This document shows, piece by piece, positions 1-10,668 of a stretch of DNA of 64,000 nt (position 1 is its first letter; the number at the start of each line of letters is the position of its first letter). Location of the stretch: positions 1,302,001-1,366,000 of the forward strand of contig NW_026907680.1 of NCBI RefSeq assembly GCF_028389875.1, in the 5' to 3' direction. This stretch comes from Rhea pennata (lineage: Eukaryota; Chordata; Aves; Rheiformes; Rheidae). The notes beneath the pieces were generated by a model. It ran no database searches. It saw nothing but the letters and a program-made list of their open reading frames with translations, and was not told the DNA's origin. The translations under genes and the position numbers were made by a program.

Positions 1-61
1 CCTTGTGGGCAGCAAGGTCCTTTTCTTCGTAGCATCTCACCCATGTCTCTGCCCTTTGCAG

Positions 62-147
62 ATGCCAGAGATGAGGCATTCAGTTCTCGCAAGCACCCAA
101 ACAGCGGCTTCCCTGATCCATTCTGGCTCTCTCATTGTCTTTCCAAT
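62..147 (+). CDS. Gene X exon A1
   Basis: This 86-bp exon lies between a TTTGCAG acceptor and a GTGAGTAC donor. It starts exactly with ATG and encodes 28 codons plus AT. The opening MPEMRHSVL matches the A consensus (M-x-x-M-R-[DE/H]-S-[VI]-L). It is the most diverged A exon and precedes the F and E exons rather than a B exon. Confidence 0.6.
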
Positions 148-3100
148 GTGAGTACTTTGGTTTGCTCCTTTCCACCTGAGTTCCTGGCTCACCCAAGGAG
201 CAGCTCCTCCCTGCAGGTTTGGTCGAGGTGTGTTGCCAGAGCTAGTGAAGGCTGCTCAGGATGTGCTTGCAGAGCAAGTCTTCCGAGGAGTTGGATCCCC
301 GTGTGCTGCAGCCATGCCCTGGCTTCGTTTGGGCTCTGTGTGGGGGTTCTGCTGAGCTCTGTGCTGGCTCCCACCTTGTGAAGGCCTTTGTTGCACTAGG
401 GGCCCAGGAATGGAGGCTGTTCTTTGCAGATGCTCTGCCCTGAGCTTGGGAGGGATTGCAAGGGCTGTGGAGGTCTAGATTAGAATTTCCTAAGAGGGTG
501 GAAAGCTGGAGGAAAGGGGCCTTGTCTGATGTGCCTGCACAGGAGCCTGCTCAGGAGCTGTCAGACAGGCTGCAGTGTTGACCTGGAGGGTTTGCTTTGG
601 AAAGCTGAGAAGGAGCTCTCTCCCCAGGGGTAGAGGGAAGGCCTGGAGCAGTGTGAGGAGGAAGCTTGTGGGCCTGCAGGCAGGCATGCTGGGTCCCTGC
701 ACTTCCTGAGGGAGTCTTCCAGGAGATGAGACCTGTCCTGCATATTCCCCCTTTGGGAAAGGCTGCTCTTCCTAGCAGCTGGGCCATGTGTCTGTGTGCC
801 CAGAATTCACAGAAGCAGCAAAGGAAATGCGGGGCCCTTCCTTGCGAGTGGTGTCTTTTTCTGGTTTACAGGTATGTGCTTGAGAGTGCCCCTCGAAGAC
901 CATCTGTGGGAGCTGTGAAGCCCACGTGGGAAGAGGAGAAGGGACTAGATGTTGCCAGCAGCAAGGAAGGTAATGGAGTGGCTGATGCCTGGCTGGGCTT
1001 TGCACCTTCTCTTTTGTTGGTCCTTGGCAGGGCATTGGAGCCAAGGCTGCAGCACCGTGGCTCGCCTAGCATGAGGCACTAGAGGCAAGGCAGCTCAGCC
1101 CTGATGGGGAGTCGACAATCTGCTCACTTGTGCCAAGACTTCCTTCCACCTTCAAAGCAATTCGTTCTGCCCTTGCCTTCTGTGTTTCTCCTACACATTC
1201 CCAAAGCACAGCCTTTGGCTTGACTGTGTGTTTTCTTCCCTTCTGATTGCAGAGCATGTATCTGGCCAGCGCCTCCTCCAGCGAGAGAGGCAGCCTGAAT
1301 CCAAAGTGGTGGCTACCAATGTGGAGGAAGGCACGGTGGAGGAAGAGCCTCGAGGCAGGTGAGACACTTGGGGGAATGGCGGAGGGTGACCCTGTAGCCT
1401 TGTGTGTCTTGGAGGGTGATGTTTCCCTTGGACACAAGGTCCCAGCAAGCTCTGAATGCCTTTTAAGCTCTGCCACGAGGACTAGGCCTCCGTTGCTGGC
1501 TGGGCAGACAAGAGCAAGTGCCTGGCAGAGCCTGCTCTTGGCTTTCTGCCCCCGCTGCCTCTGCTTCCAGCTTCCAGACCTTTGGGCAACTCAATGTAAT
1601 TGGTCCTTTGGGAAGAGGAGGGCCTTTTCCCCTAGCCCATAGATGAAAGTAAGGAGAATGCTGCTCCTCTGTGGAGAGCAGGGCTGGGTGTCTCAGGGCA
1701 ATTTTGGAGGCTGAGGAAGAGTCTGCATGCCCTTGTCAGGCCTTGTGAGGAGCTAAGTGGAAAAGCTCAACTGGTGTGAGGTGCAAGAGGGGTGTGCAGG
1801 GAATGCTGCTGGAGGGGAGGATGCCTTGGGTGAATATCTCCCCAAAGCTGTGGTGTTTCCCCTTGGGCAATGCCCTTCCTTTGACTGCCAGCAGCAAGGA
1901 GGAAGGAGGGTCATTTCCAGGCAGCAGTCAGGGGTGGCGAGCAGCAGGCTCGAGAGGGTGTGGCCATGGCTCAGGCAGCCCTTAGAGGCAAGGACGAGTT
2001 GTTTGGGCACTTTGAAGAGGATGGGAAGGAGGGACATGAGTGCCTGAAGACGGAAGGACTGCAAGGGACAGAGCAGTTATTCCCGGTTCCCTTTCTGAAG
2101 CTTCCAAGAAAGCTTGTCCTTGGGGGCCACACCGCAGAGGCTACTGGAGTGCTCAGGACAGTGGGTAATGGTGTGTGCTGGAGCCTGTCCTTGGAGCTGA
2201 CGCTGCTGCTCTCCTTGGTGCCTGGAGAAAAAGTCTTGCTGTGGGCACCCAGAGCTTTCCCTCGGGCACGCTGTGCAGCCCTGGCTTTTTGGGTGGTGGA
2301 GAGTCTCTGTGTCACACTTCCCCACGGTGTGTATTTGCAGCATGCTGCCAGCAATTCAGCCTAGCTCTGCAAAGGAGGATTTAGTGGGCTGGAGGAAGCA
2401 GCTGCCAGAGGCCAGAGCGGGAGCTGGCGGGCCTGAGATTGGCTATCAGAATTCAAGAGAGGTAGGTGCTCCTGATGGAGGTCCTTCTTTTGGCAGCTTG
2501 CTTTCTGCCAAAGCATCGTGGTGTGGGCACTGGCTGGACAAGAGCCCTTCCCATGGGTTCCGCTGGGCCCTGCCTGACTGTCCCCGGGGTTTGCTGTCAA
2601 AGGCGCTGCTTGTGCTCTACTTCTGCAATGCATCTCTCACGACTCCTTCACTCTCCATTAACCTCTCCCAGCAGAGCCTCTGGGGCCCTCGCTCTAGTGG
2701 CCGTGGAACTGCTGGGCCTTTCTGCTATAGCAGATGGAGAGATTCTGTTCAGCGGTGTGATTATTCAGATGCTTGGTTCAAACAGGAAAGGGATGTTCAG
2801 CCTTGCTGGGCTTCCCTTCAGGGTAAAAGAGCACTGACAGCGAAGGGTCAGAGCAGAGGCTGAGAAAGAACCTTCCCTTCTGGGAAAACAGAGCTGCCGT
2901 AACCCCCACTGCACTCTCTCATCCTCCCTAGCAGGACTGCCCTGCACATTGCCCTAGAGTTTAGTGAGCTGCCTTCCCCTGCACTTGCCTGCCTTGACTT
3001 CCCAATGCTCTGCTGGATTAGCCTCTTTGTGCTTGCCCTGGACATAATCCTGCCAGAGCTTTTAGACTTTTGCCTATATTCCCCTGCAGCTGCTCTTGTG

Positions 3101-6100
3101 TGGAATGGAGGGGCTGCTGTGAGCCACAATGATGGGTATTTCAGAGTTTCTGAGAGGCAGCTTCTTCTTTTCTGAGTAGTGGAAACTTTAGCTGCCTTTG
3201 CCAGCAGCAAGATTCTTTCCTTGGCAGCATCTCACCGGTGTTTCTCACCTTTGCAGATGCTGGAGATGAGGGACTCAGTCCTCGAAGCCAGCCAGAGGAG
3301 TGAGACTGAGGCCCCTTGTGCTCTTCCAAGTATTTTTCCAACGTGAGTACTTTGCCTTGCTTCTTTTCCCCTGACTGACGAAGGCAGCAGCCTCTCAGCA
3401 CAGGTTTGATAGGGCTGCAGTGCCAGGGCTGGGGGAGGCTGCTCTGAAAGTGCTTTGGGAGCAAGACTTCCCAGCAGCTGCATCCCAGTAGCCTGCACGC
3501 ATGCTCTGCCTTCATACAGGGTCTGTTGGAGGCCCTAAGCCAAGATTTATGCTGTCTCCCACCATGCAAGAGCTTTATTCTGGACTGCCTTGATGCCTTT
3601 CTCTGTCTTTGTCACTGGGTGCCCAGCAGCAATCCATTGCCCATCCCGGAACACAGAGTCCTTGGGGCCATGGGGCAGTGACTAATGTAGTCGGCAGCAC
3701 AGCGCGTAATGCTGTGCCTGGGAGCCTGTCCTGGCAGATGACCCTGCTGCTCGCCTCCCTGCATGGAGAGAAAATTTCACTGTGGTTGTTTCCAGAGCTC
3801 TCCTTCAGGCATGATCTGCAGCCCTGGGTGTTTTGTTAGGGGGTGATCCCCGTTTCTGTTGATGTGACCCCAGTGAGGGGGACACACGTGCTTCTGCTAC
3901 AGAACTGCCTTCTGCGGTAGAAGCAGGTGCCCAACTTGTCAGGCTGAAATGGGGACCCTACTCCCCCTGTGCTCATGCCACCTCCCCGTGGTGTGTATTT
4001 GCAGTCCATTCCTAGGCACCCCAGAGTGCTCTGCCCAGAAGGCAGTGCCAGGCAGGAGGAAGCCATCATCAGAAGGTGGAGCACCTACTGAGTGGCCTGG
4101 GAATGAAGTGGACGAGAATGCCAGAGCAGTAAGTGTCACTGCTGGGGGCCCTTCTTTTCCAGCTTGCTTCCTGCAAACTCCTTGTGCTATGGGCGCTGGC
4201 TCACAAGAGCCCTTCCCATGGGTTCACTGAGCCCTGCCCGACATCGCCCAGTCCTGCCTTCAAAGGCATCGGTGGTGAATGTAGTTTTGGAATGCACACG
4301 CTGTTGCACCTTGCTCTCCGTGAACACACCAGCAGAGCCTCTGGGGCCCTCCTGCTGGTGGCACTGGAAGTGCTGGGCCTTTCTGTGATAGAAAGTGAAG
4401 TTTCTGCTCAGCTCTGTGATAATTCGGATGCTTGTTTCAAGCAGGAAAGGGATGTTCAGCCTTTCTGGGCTTCCCTTCAGGGTAAAAGGGTGCTGACAGG
4501 AAGGCTCCCGGGAAGGCTCAGAGCAGAGGCTGGGGAAGAACCTTCCCTTCTGGAGAAGCTTCTGAGCTGGCTTCCCCTGCGCTTGCCTCCCTTGATGTCT
4601 CCGTTCTGTCCTGGATCAGCCTTTTGGCTCTTCCCTGGACAAAAGCCTGCCAGAACATTTAGCTCTTTGCCCATATTCCCCTGCAGCTGCTCTTGTGTGG
4701 AATGGAGGGGCTGCTGTGAGCAAGAGCAAAGGGTCAACGGCTGTTTCTGCAATTCTGAGAGGCAGCTTCTTCTCTGAAGCATGGAAACATGGGCTGCCCT
4801 TGCCAGCAGCAAGATCCTTTCCTTGGCAGCATCTCACCTCTCTTTCTCACCTTTGCAGATGAAAATACACAGGGATTCAATCCTGACAGCCACTAAAGCA
4901 GCTCCGATTGTGTCCCCTGCACCTCTTCCAAACATGTTCCTAAGGTGAGTACTTTCCCTTCCTTCTTTCCCCTCTTCCTGACAAAGGCAGCAGCCTCTCC
5001 GCACAGGTTTGTTAGGGCTGCATTGCCAGGGCTGGGGGAGGCTGCTCTGAAAGTGCTTTGGGAGCAAAAATTCCAAGCGGCTGGGTCCCAGTGACCTGCA
5101 CGCATGCTCTGCCTTCATCTGGGCTCTGTGGGTGGGGAGAGGGTTCAGCAGAGCTCTGTGCTGCCTCCCACTATGCAGGAGCTTAATGCTTGACTGTCTT
5201 GATGCCTTTGTCCTTCTTCAACACTGGGTGCCCAGCAACAACCTATTGCCCATCCCTGAACACAGAGTGTTCAGGTCTTATGTAGCTGACAGGACAGCAG
5301 GTAATGCTGTGCCTTGGAGCCTGTCCTGGCAGATGACCCTGCTGCTCTCCTCACTGCCTGGAGAGAGTCTCCCTTGGGCTCCTGGAGCTCTCCTTCAGGC
5401 ATGACGTGCAGCCCCAGGTGTTTTGGTGGGAGGTGGTGCTCTGATGTGGCCGCAGTCAGTGGGAGCCCTGTGCTTCTGCTGCAGAATTGCCTTCTGCTGC
5501 AGGAGCAGGTGTGAAGCTGGTGAGGGCCAGGTGGGGACCCTACTCTCCCTGTGCTCATATCACCTCTCCGCGGTGTGTATTTGCAGGCTGGTGCCAGTCA
5601 CCTCAGAGTGCTCTGCACAGAGTGCAGCAGCAGCGGGCAGGAAGAAGAAACGGAGAGAAGCCCGAGCACTAGCTGCATGTCCTCTGAGCGAGGGCCGTCA
5701 GAGGTCTGGCGTGGTAAGTGCTCCTCATTGAGTCAGGCCCTTCATGTGCCAGCCTGCTTTTTGCCCAGGCCTTGTGCTATGGGCGCTGTCTGTACAAGAG
5801 CCCTTCCCATGGGCTCTGCTGAACCTTGCAAGACTTGGCCCGGGGCTTGCCTTCACAGGCACCGCTTGTGCTCCAGGTTTGCAATATAGCTCTTGCTGCT
5901 GCGCCCTCCTTGAACACACCAGCAGAGGCACCGGGGTCCCGTTTTTGATTGCCTCTGAACTGCAGAGCCTTTCTGCGATAGAAAATTCAGTTTCTGCTCA
6001 GTTGAGTGATTATTGAGATGCTGGGTGCAAATGAGAACGGGATGTTCAGTGTGACTGGTCTTTCCTTCAGGGCAGTAGGGTGTTTGCAGGAAGGCGCATG

Positions 6101-9100
6101 GGAAGGGTCAGAGCAGAGCCTGAGAAATAATTTTCCCTTCTGGGAAAAGAGACCTGCTGTAGCCCCCACTGCCCCCTCCTGTCCTCCCTAGCAGGACTGC
6201 CCTGCACATTGCCCTTAATCTTAGTCAGCGGCCCTCCCCTGCGCTGCCCTCCTCAGTCTCTCCCCTAGGCAAGAACTGCTCTCCTGGATCAGCCTCTTGG
6301 CTCTTGCCCTGGACAAAAGCCTGCCAGAGCTTTTCCCCATTTGCCTGTATGTCCAGGGAGCAGCTATTGTGTAGAATGGAGGGGTTGCAGTGAGCAAGAG
6401 AGAAGGTTGTTTCTGCTGTTCTGAGAGGCAGCTTCCTCTCTGAACAGTGCAAACATTGGCTGCCCTTGTGAGCAGCAAGATCCTCTTCTTGGCAGCATCT
6501 CACCTGTGTTTCTCCCCTGTGCAGATGCTGGAGATGAGAGACTCGATCCTTGCAGCCACCAAAGCCCTCGATGTCCAGGCCCGTACTCCCCGCCGCCATA
6601 TGTTTCCAATGTGAGTATATTTGTTGGCTCCCTAGCCTCCAGTTTAGCAAGAGAGCATCTTCTCGGCGCAGGTTTGTTAGGGCTGCAGTGCCAGGGCTGG
6701 CGAAGGCTGCTCTGAAAGTGCTTTGGGAGCAAGACTTCCCAGCGACAGTGTCCCTGTGACCTCCAGGCATGCTCTGCCTTCATGTGGGCTCTGTGGGGGG
6801 CTTTGGCCAACTCTGTGCTGGCTCCCACCACACAAGGGCTTTATTCTGGGCTGCCTTCATGCCTTTCTCCTTCTCTGTTGCTGGGTGCCCAGCAGCAATC
6901 CATTGCCCATCCCGGAACACCGAGTCCTTGGGGCCACGGAGCAGTGGCTAATGCAGTTGACAGGACACAGGTAATGGTGTGAGTTGGAGGCTGTCCTTGT
7001 AGGGGACCCTGCTGCTCTCCTTGCTGCCTGGAGAGAAAGTCTCGCTGTGGGCACCCGGAGCTCTCCAGCGGGCACGTTGTGCAGCTGTGGGTGTTTTGGC
7101 GGGAGGTGATTTCCGTGTCTGTGGATGTGATCCCCGTCAGTGGAACCCCCGTGCTGCTGCTGCAGAACTGCCTTCTGCTGCAGAGGCATGTGCCCCCCCT
7201 TGGGAGCGCTGCGTGGAGTCCAAACTCCCCAGCTTCCCCGGGCTCATGCCACCTCCCTGGTGCCTATTTGCAGGATGTTTTCCACCACCCCAGAGTGTTT
7301 TGCCAAACGGCCGGCCCCAGGCGCCTGGGAACAACCGCCACGTGCTAGAGTGCGAGCTGTGTGGGCTGTGAATGAAAGCGCTCCGAAGGCAAGACAGGTA
7401 GGTGCTCCTCCCTGAGCTCCTTTGTCTGCAGAAGCATTCTTCTCTGGGACAAGAGCCCTTCCCATGGGCTCTGCTGAGCCCTGGCTGACTTGGCCCAGGG
7501 CTTGCCTTCAAAGGCACTGCTTGGGCTCTAGTTTTGCAATATAGCTCTTGCTGCTGCTCCCTCCTTGAACACTCCAGCAGAGCCCCTGGGGCCCTCTCTT
7601 TTTTTCTGGCCATGGTAGTGCTGGGGTTTTCAGTGAGAGACCATGGAGAGTTTCTGCTCAGCTGTGTGATTATTGAGATGCTTGGTGTGAATGAGAAGGG
7701 GATGTTCAGCGTGGCTGGTCTTCCCTTCAGGGCAATAGGGTGCTGGCAGGAAGGCTCAGGAGAAAGGTCACAAAGCCTGGGACATGTTGCGGTGCCCCTT
7801 GCTCTTCTGCCGCTGGGGCTGCGGAGCCCTTGCCTGCAGCAGCCGTTGTCCGGCGGGGTGCCCCAGGCCAGGTCAGAGCTAGGGGCCTGGTGATTGCCAA
7901 GGTCCTGCAGTCCCCGGATGCTGGTGAGAAGGATGTGGAGAGCAGCGGAGTGGACTTGGAAGTGGGGCACATTGCACAGTGTGGAGTTGTCTTGCAGGTG
8001 CAGCAGGGTGCTGAGAATCTGGCTGAAGAAAAGCCCAGTATTCAGAAGATCGTCCGATACCAGCTGGGAGAAGACAAGCAAGTGACCCTGAAGGTCTACT
8101 TCTCCTGCCTAGAGGAAGAGGAGGAAGGGCTGGACAGTCAAGAGGGGCCTTGCAAGACAGGGCAGGTATGTGGCAGCTCCAGGAGAAGCCTGGCAGAACT
8201 GAGGGGCAGTGAGGCAGCAAGGGGTGCCACTTGTAATCCCAGAGCCACTGTGCTGCCTAGAGCGTGCTGTGACTTTTCCTGACATGAGATTTACGTGGCT
8301 TAAAGCTTGTCACTAAGTCCCTCCCTGCAGCCCCCAGCAAATGCCCAGCACTGCTGTGGAGCTGAAGGGCTGTGGCTGCAAATGGGAGCAGGGTTGAGGG
8401 AGTAGAGGAGGAGAGAAGCAGGAGGGCTCTGAGGCTGAGTGAGAGAGACAAGGTGTCAGTGCGGCTGCAGCCCCATTGCCCCATGAGCAAGCCACAGGGC
8501 TGGCCTGGGCTCAGCCTTGCCTTCCAGCCAAGGGGCAGCTGTTGAGTGCTGAGAATGGCCTCCAACAGTGGCACCTGCAAGATCTGAGCCGCTGAGCGCA
8601 AAGGGATGCTTCCAGTGTTGGTGTGCCCCTTTGCAAAGCTCTCCCTGACTGCTGAAGCCAAGACGACACAGGTACCCGCCAGTCCTGGCACCAGCAGCCT
8701 CAGCCGCAGGCTGATGAGCTGTGTCCAAACAAGCTCCCATGTCCCGAGACGGTGAGGCTGGCAACACCCTCAGAAGCTCCCAAAAACATCCCCGGCCCTC
8801 ACGAGTCTGCAGTCTTCCTGGGCTTTCTGGCAGGGCAGAACACAGCCTGTTCTTTCTGCCTCCTTGTGCAGGGGGAAGAAGAGCCGTGTGCGGAGACACA
8901 GGCAAGCAGAAGAAAGAGCAGCAGCAGTGGCAAAGAGCCCAGCAGAGCCAGTTTCAGCAGAAGACGCAGCAGCAGTGGCAGGGGCAGTATCAGCGGCAGT
9001 GTCAGCGGGAGACCCAGAGGCAGCGGCAGTGGAAGCCCCACTGCAAAAGAGAACGGCAGCCCCAGTGTCAGTAGCAGGCAGCGTGGCAGTGGCAGCGGGA

Positions 9101-9513
9101 GTCCCAGTGGCAGACAGAGTGGCAGCCCCAGTGTCAGCGGCAGGGGCAGTGGAAGCCCCACTGTCAGACCAAGCGGCAGCCCCAGTGTCAATGGCAGCGT
9201 CACTGGAAGCCCCAGTGCCGGACACAGCGGCAGCCCAAGTGCCAGCGGCAACACAGCGGCAGTGACAGTGCTAGCTGAAATGTTGGACACAGCGGGAAAC
9301 CCGCTCGTAGCAGCAGTGGCAGTGGAAGCTCCAATGCTGGACACAACGGCAGCCCCACTGGCAGTGGCAGCGGCACACGAAGACCCAGTGTCAGACAGAG
9401 CATCAGCGGCAGTGGGAGCCCCAGGGGCAGCGGCAGTGGCCACAGCAGCAGCCACAACGGAAGCAGCAGCAGCACTGCTTGTGAGCCACGCGAGCACCCA
9501 GGAAGTTCTCTGA
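62..9513 (+). CDS. Gene X, copy 1: unrecognised repeated-exon gene with SR-rich C terminus (5' end outside window)
   Basis: I do not recognise the family. Twelve predicted exons (62-147, 872-969, 1253-1358, 2341-2461, 3257-3342, 4005-4128, 4859-4944, 5587-5713, 6525-6610, 7274-7397, 7731-8165, 8872-9513) have AG/GT borders and join in one open frame of about 706 codons to a TGA at 9511-9513. The middle is an alternation of exon A (86 bp, phase 0 to 2) and exon B (121-127 bp, always 1 mod 3), so each A-B pair is a whole number of codons and can be duplicated without breaking frame. The protein would be charged, low in hydrophobic residues and probably disordered, ending in a Ser/Arg/Gly/Pro tail. 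An ATTAAA poly(A)-type signal lies at 9520-9525. The true first exon must lie left of the window. Exon calls rest on splice sites, constant lengths and phase agreement between copies, not on homology. Confidence 0.62.
872..969 (+). CDS. Gene X exon F (unit 1 only)
   Basis: This 98-bp exon follows a pyrimidine-rich acceptor (TTTCTGGTTTACAG) and ends at a GTAATGG donor. It takes one base to finish the A1 codon, then runs 32 open codons (YVLESAPRRPSVG...) and ends with one base. It is acidic at its C-terminal half. No counterpart is visible in units 2-4. The acceptor also resembles a donor (CAG/GTATGT), so the call is provisional. Confidence 0.45.
1253..1358 (+). CDS. Gene X exon E (unit 1 only)
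   Basis: This 106-bp exon follows a strong acceptor (TTTTCTTCCCTTCTGATTGCAG) and ends at a GTGAGAC donor. Two bases complete the F codon, 34 open codons follow (HVSGQRLLQRERQPESK...VEEEPRG), and two bases are left for B1. F plus E total 204 bp, a multiple of three, so they form a second frame-neutral pair. Glu/Arg-rich, with no recognised domain. Confidence 0.5.
2341..2461 (+). CDS. Gene X exon B1
   Basis: This 121-bp exon follows the GTGTGTATTTGCAG acceptor shared by nearly all B exons and ends at GTAGGTGCTCC. One base completes the previous codon, then 40 open codons (MLPAIQPSSAKEDLVGWRKQ...) end in phase 0. Its closest relative is the - strand exon at 38327-38447, also 121 bp and open. 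Confidence 0.6.
3257..3342 (+). CDS. Gene X exon A2
   Basis: This 86-bp exon (CTTTGCAG acceptor, GTGAGTAC donor) is open from an exon-initial ATG: MLEMRDSVLEASQ, ending LPSIFPT. Neither alternative frame keeps the A consensus, and one contains a stop. It joins B2 across a split Thr codon. Confidence 0.65.
4005..4128 (+). CDS. Gene X exon B2
   Basis: This 124-bp exon (GTGTGTATTTGCAG acceptor, GTAAGTG donor) is open over 41 codons after the split codon and contains the B core TPECSAQ. It is nearly identical to the exon at 50947-51070, which shows that copy 2 derives from this unit. Confidence 0.65.
4859..4944 (+). CDS. Gene X exon A3
   Basis: This 86-bp exon (CTTTGCAG acceptor, GTGAGTAC donor) is open from its initial ATG (MKIHRDSILTATKAAP). 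It is closest to A5 at 51864-51949 and ends with two bases that complete an Arg codon with B3. Confidence 0.65.
5587..5713 (+). CDS. Gene X exon B3
   Basis: This 127-bp exon (GTGTGTATTTGCAG acceptor, GTAAGTG donor) has 42 open codons with the core TSECSAQ followed by a basic run (GRKKKRREAR). It exceeds B2 by exactly one codon. The paralogue at 53329-53451 differs by a 3-bp and a 1-bp deletion. Confidence 0.65.
6525..6610 (+). CDS. Gene X exon A4
   Basis: This 86-bp exon has a CCTGTGCAG acceptor and a GTGAGTAT donor. It is open from an exon-initial ATG (MLEMRDSILAATKALD). It is the last A exon before the C-terminal exons. Confidence 0.65.
7274..7397 (+). CDS. Gene X exon B4
   Basis: This 124-bp exon (GTGCCTATTTGCAG acceptor, GTAGGTG donor) has 41 open codons. 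Its core is TPECFAK, diverged from ECSAQ. It ends in phase 0, which fits the phase-0 start of the next exon. Confidence 0.62.
7731..8165 (+). CDS. Gene X exon C
   Basis: Open for 145 codons between CTTCCCTTCAG and GTATGTGG, phase 0 at both ends. The second half is the most protein-like part of gene X, with hydrophobic/polar alternation (ARGLVIAKVLQSPDAG; IVRYQLGEDKQVTLKVYFSC) and a Glu-run (LEEEEEG). No domain is recognised. Two other in-frame acceptors, before about 7840 and 7873, could give a shorter exon. The body of this exon is missing from the other two X copies. Confidence 0.55.
8872..9513 (+). CDS. Gene X terminal exon D, Ser/Arg/Gly/Pro-rich tail
   Basis: After a CTTGTGCAG acceptor the frame runs in phase with exon C through GEEEPCAETQASRRKSSSSG into an SR/SGSP-type low-complexity tail. 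The tail is built on a loose 18-bp minisatellite of AGC, GGC and CCC/AGT codons, and a TGA follows at 9511-9513. Near 9240-9260 the Ser frame slips and the rest reads as Ala/Val/Pro-rich, so copy 1 has acquired a frame change inside the array. The paralogue at 53971-54591 keeps the Ser frame throughout. SR-like tails in general suggest a nuclear or RNA-associated protein, but that is only analogy. Confidence 0.55.
   Translation, partial: GEEEPCAETQASRRKSSSSGKEPSRASFSRRRSSSGRGSISGSVSGRPRGSGSGSPTAKENGSPSVSSRQRGSGSGSPSGRQSGSPSVSGRGSGSPTVRPSGSPSVNGSVTGSPSAGHSGSPSASGNTAAVTVLAEMLDTAGNPLVAAVAVEAPMLDTTAAPLAVAAAHEDPVSDRASAAVGAPGAAAVATAAATTEAAAALLVSHASTQEVL
8880..9500 (+). repeat. Coding minisatellite, about 18-bp period (GGCAGCCCCAGTGTCAGC type)
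   Basis: Degenerate tandem array of about 18-bp units rich in AGC, GGC, CCC and AGT. Stop codons are scarce in all three + frames and on the - strand. It lies within exon D of gene X. Confidence 0.8.
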
Positions 9514-10140
9514 AGCTGAATTAAACCAACTGCCCCAAGTCGGGTGCCTCTTGGCTGGGTGTGCGGTGAGCTCGTCCGTTTGCAGTGTGGGAGCTTTGGG
9601 GAGGCCTGAAGAGCAGAGCTGAGGAGTCAGGGCTCAGGGGCTGCTGCCAGGGCAGCTCTCCGCCGTGGTCGTGCTGTGGCTCTTTGGCTGCAGCTGTGGT
9701 GGCTGTGGCCTAGGGGTGTGCTGCGTCTTGTTGGTGCTGGGGAGAGGCGTGGAGAGGGCCCTGCCATGGCCAACGCATGTCCTGGGGCCAGGGGGCCTGT
9801 GGGGAGAGGAGGAAAAAGCTGCTGTATGCCTCTGAGGGGAGGAAGTGCTTGAGCCTGGGCCCCCCTTGCTGGGGCCCAGTGCTGGCGTCGTGGTGGGAGG
9901 GAACTGCCAGCTCTTGTGTGTGTCTTGGGTGCCCTTGAGTGCCGGGCTTTTGCGGGCGTGAGGGGAAGAAGGCGGGTGCCCAGGGCCAGAAGGGGAAGCG
10001 GCCACCCCGGAGGCTTGGTGCCAGCAGAGTCCATGGCCACCTGGACTGTAGCACCCGGGAACTAGTGGAGTTGCAGAGACCGAGGGCAGGTAGGAAGGAG
10101 AGCAGCAGAGCCCAGAGGCTGGCCTTGAGGCGAGCAGGCT
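9430..10140 (+). repeat. Module P, part 1 (inverted copy at 49457-50155)
   Basis: GC-rich DNA running from the end of exon D into its 3' flank. It recurs in reverse orientation at 49457-50155, with the same end of the SR exon, the same 3' flank and the same break near GAGGCGAGCAGG. It holds long open frames on the - strand, but these come from composition, as two overlapping frames are open in every copy. No gene is assigned. Confidence 0.7.
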
Positions 10141-10668
10141 TCCCCTTCTGCAGAGACCTGCTAGGGGGACGCCAGGGGAGGCAGCTCAGAAGGGCAAAGG
10201 AGGTCAGGAAAGCTGGCAGGCCTTTAAGCTGTTGAAGGAGAGCCTCCTCCAAGTGCCACTCTGCTCCACCTTGACACTCCAGCCAGCCCAAGTCAGGGCA
10301 AAGCCTGCGGCCCCTCACTAGCCATGGCGATTCTGGAGGACCAGGCTTCATCGTTCCATCTGGTGCATGCGCGTCTGCAAATGCAGGAGCTTTGCTTGAG
10401 CGCCTGCTCAGGGAGACTTTCATCAGCACTTCATGAGCACGCAGTCCCCTTCTCTCTGCAGACTGACAAGCCTCGGTAAGGATCTGCACCTCAGACCAGC
10501 TTCTAGCTTCTTTGTCCTCCACACATTTTCCATTCCCCCCACAGCAGGAGCTGCGAGAGAAAGCGCCCATCACAGAATCATCGAAGGGTGGAGGTTGGAA
10601 GGGGCCTCTGGAGATCATCTCGTCCAACCCCCCTGCTCAAGCAGGGTCACCTACAGCACACTGCACAG
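9888..10668 (+). repeat. Module P, part 2 (inverted copy at 35754-36530)
   Basis: Recurs in reverse at 35754-36530 with few differences. Its right end includes the CR1 tail at 10571-10712. A - strand frame of about 300 codons begins inside that CR1 and spans the module. It is also open in the inverted copy, but there is no splice, start or family support for coding. Confidence 0.7.

Noticed and set aside
9710..10627. A - strand frame of about 305 codons in module P, also open in the inverted copy
   Set aside because: It starts inside a CR1 tail, and a second overlapping frame is equally open in all copies. This is composition, not selection.
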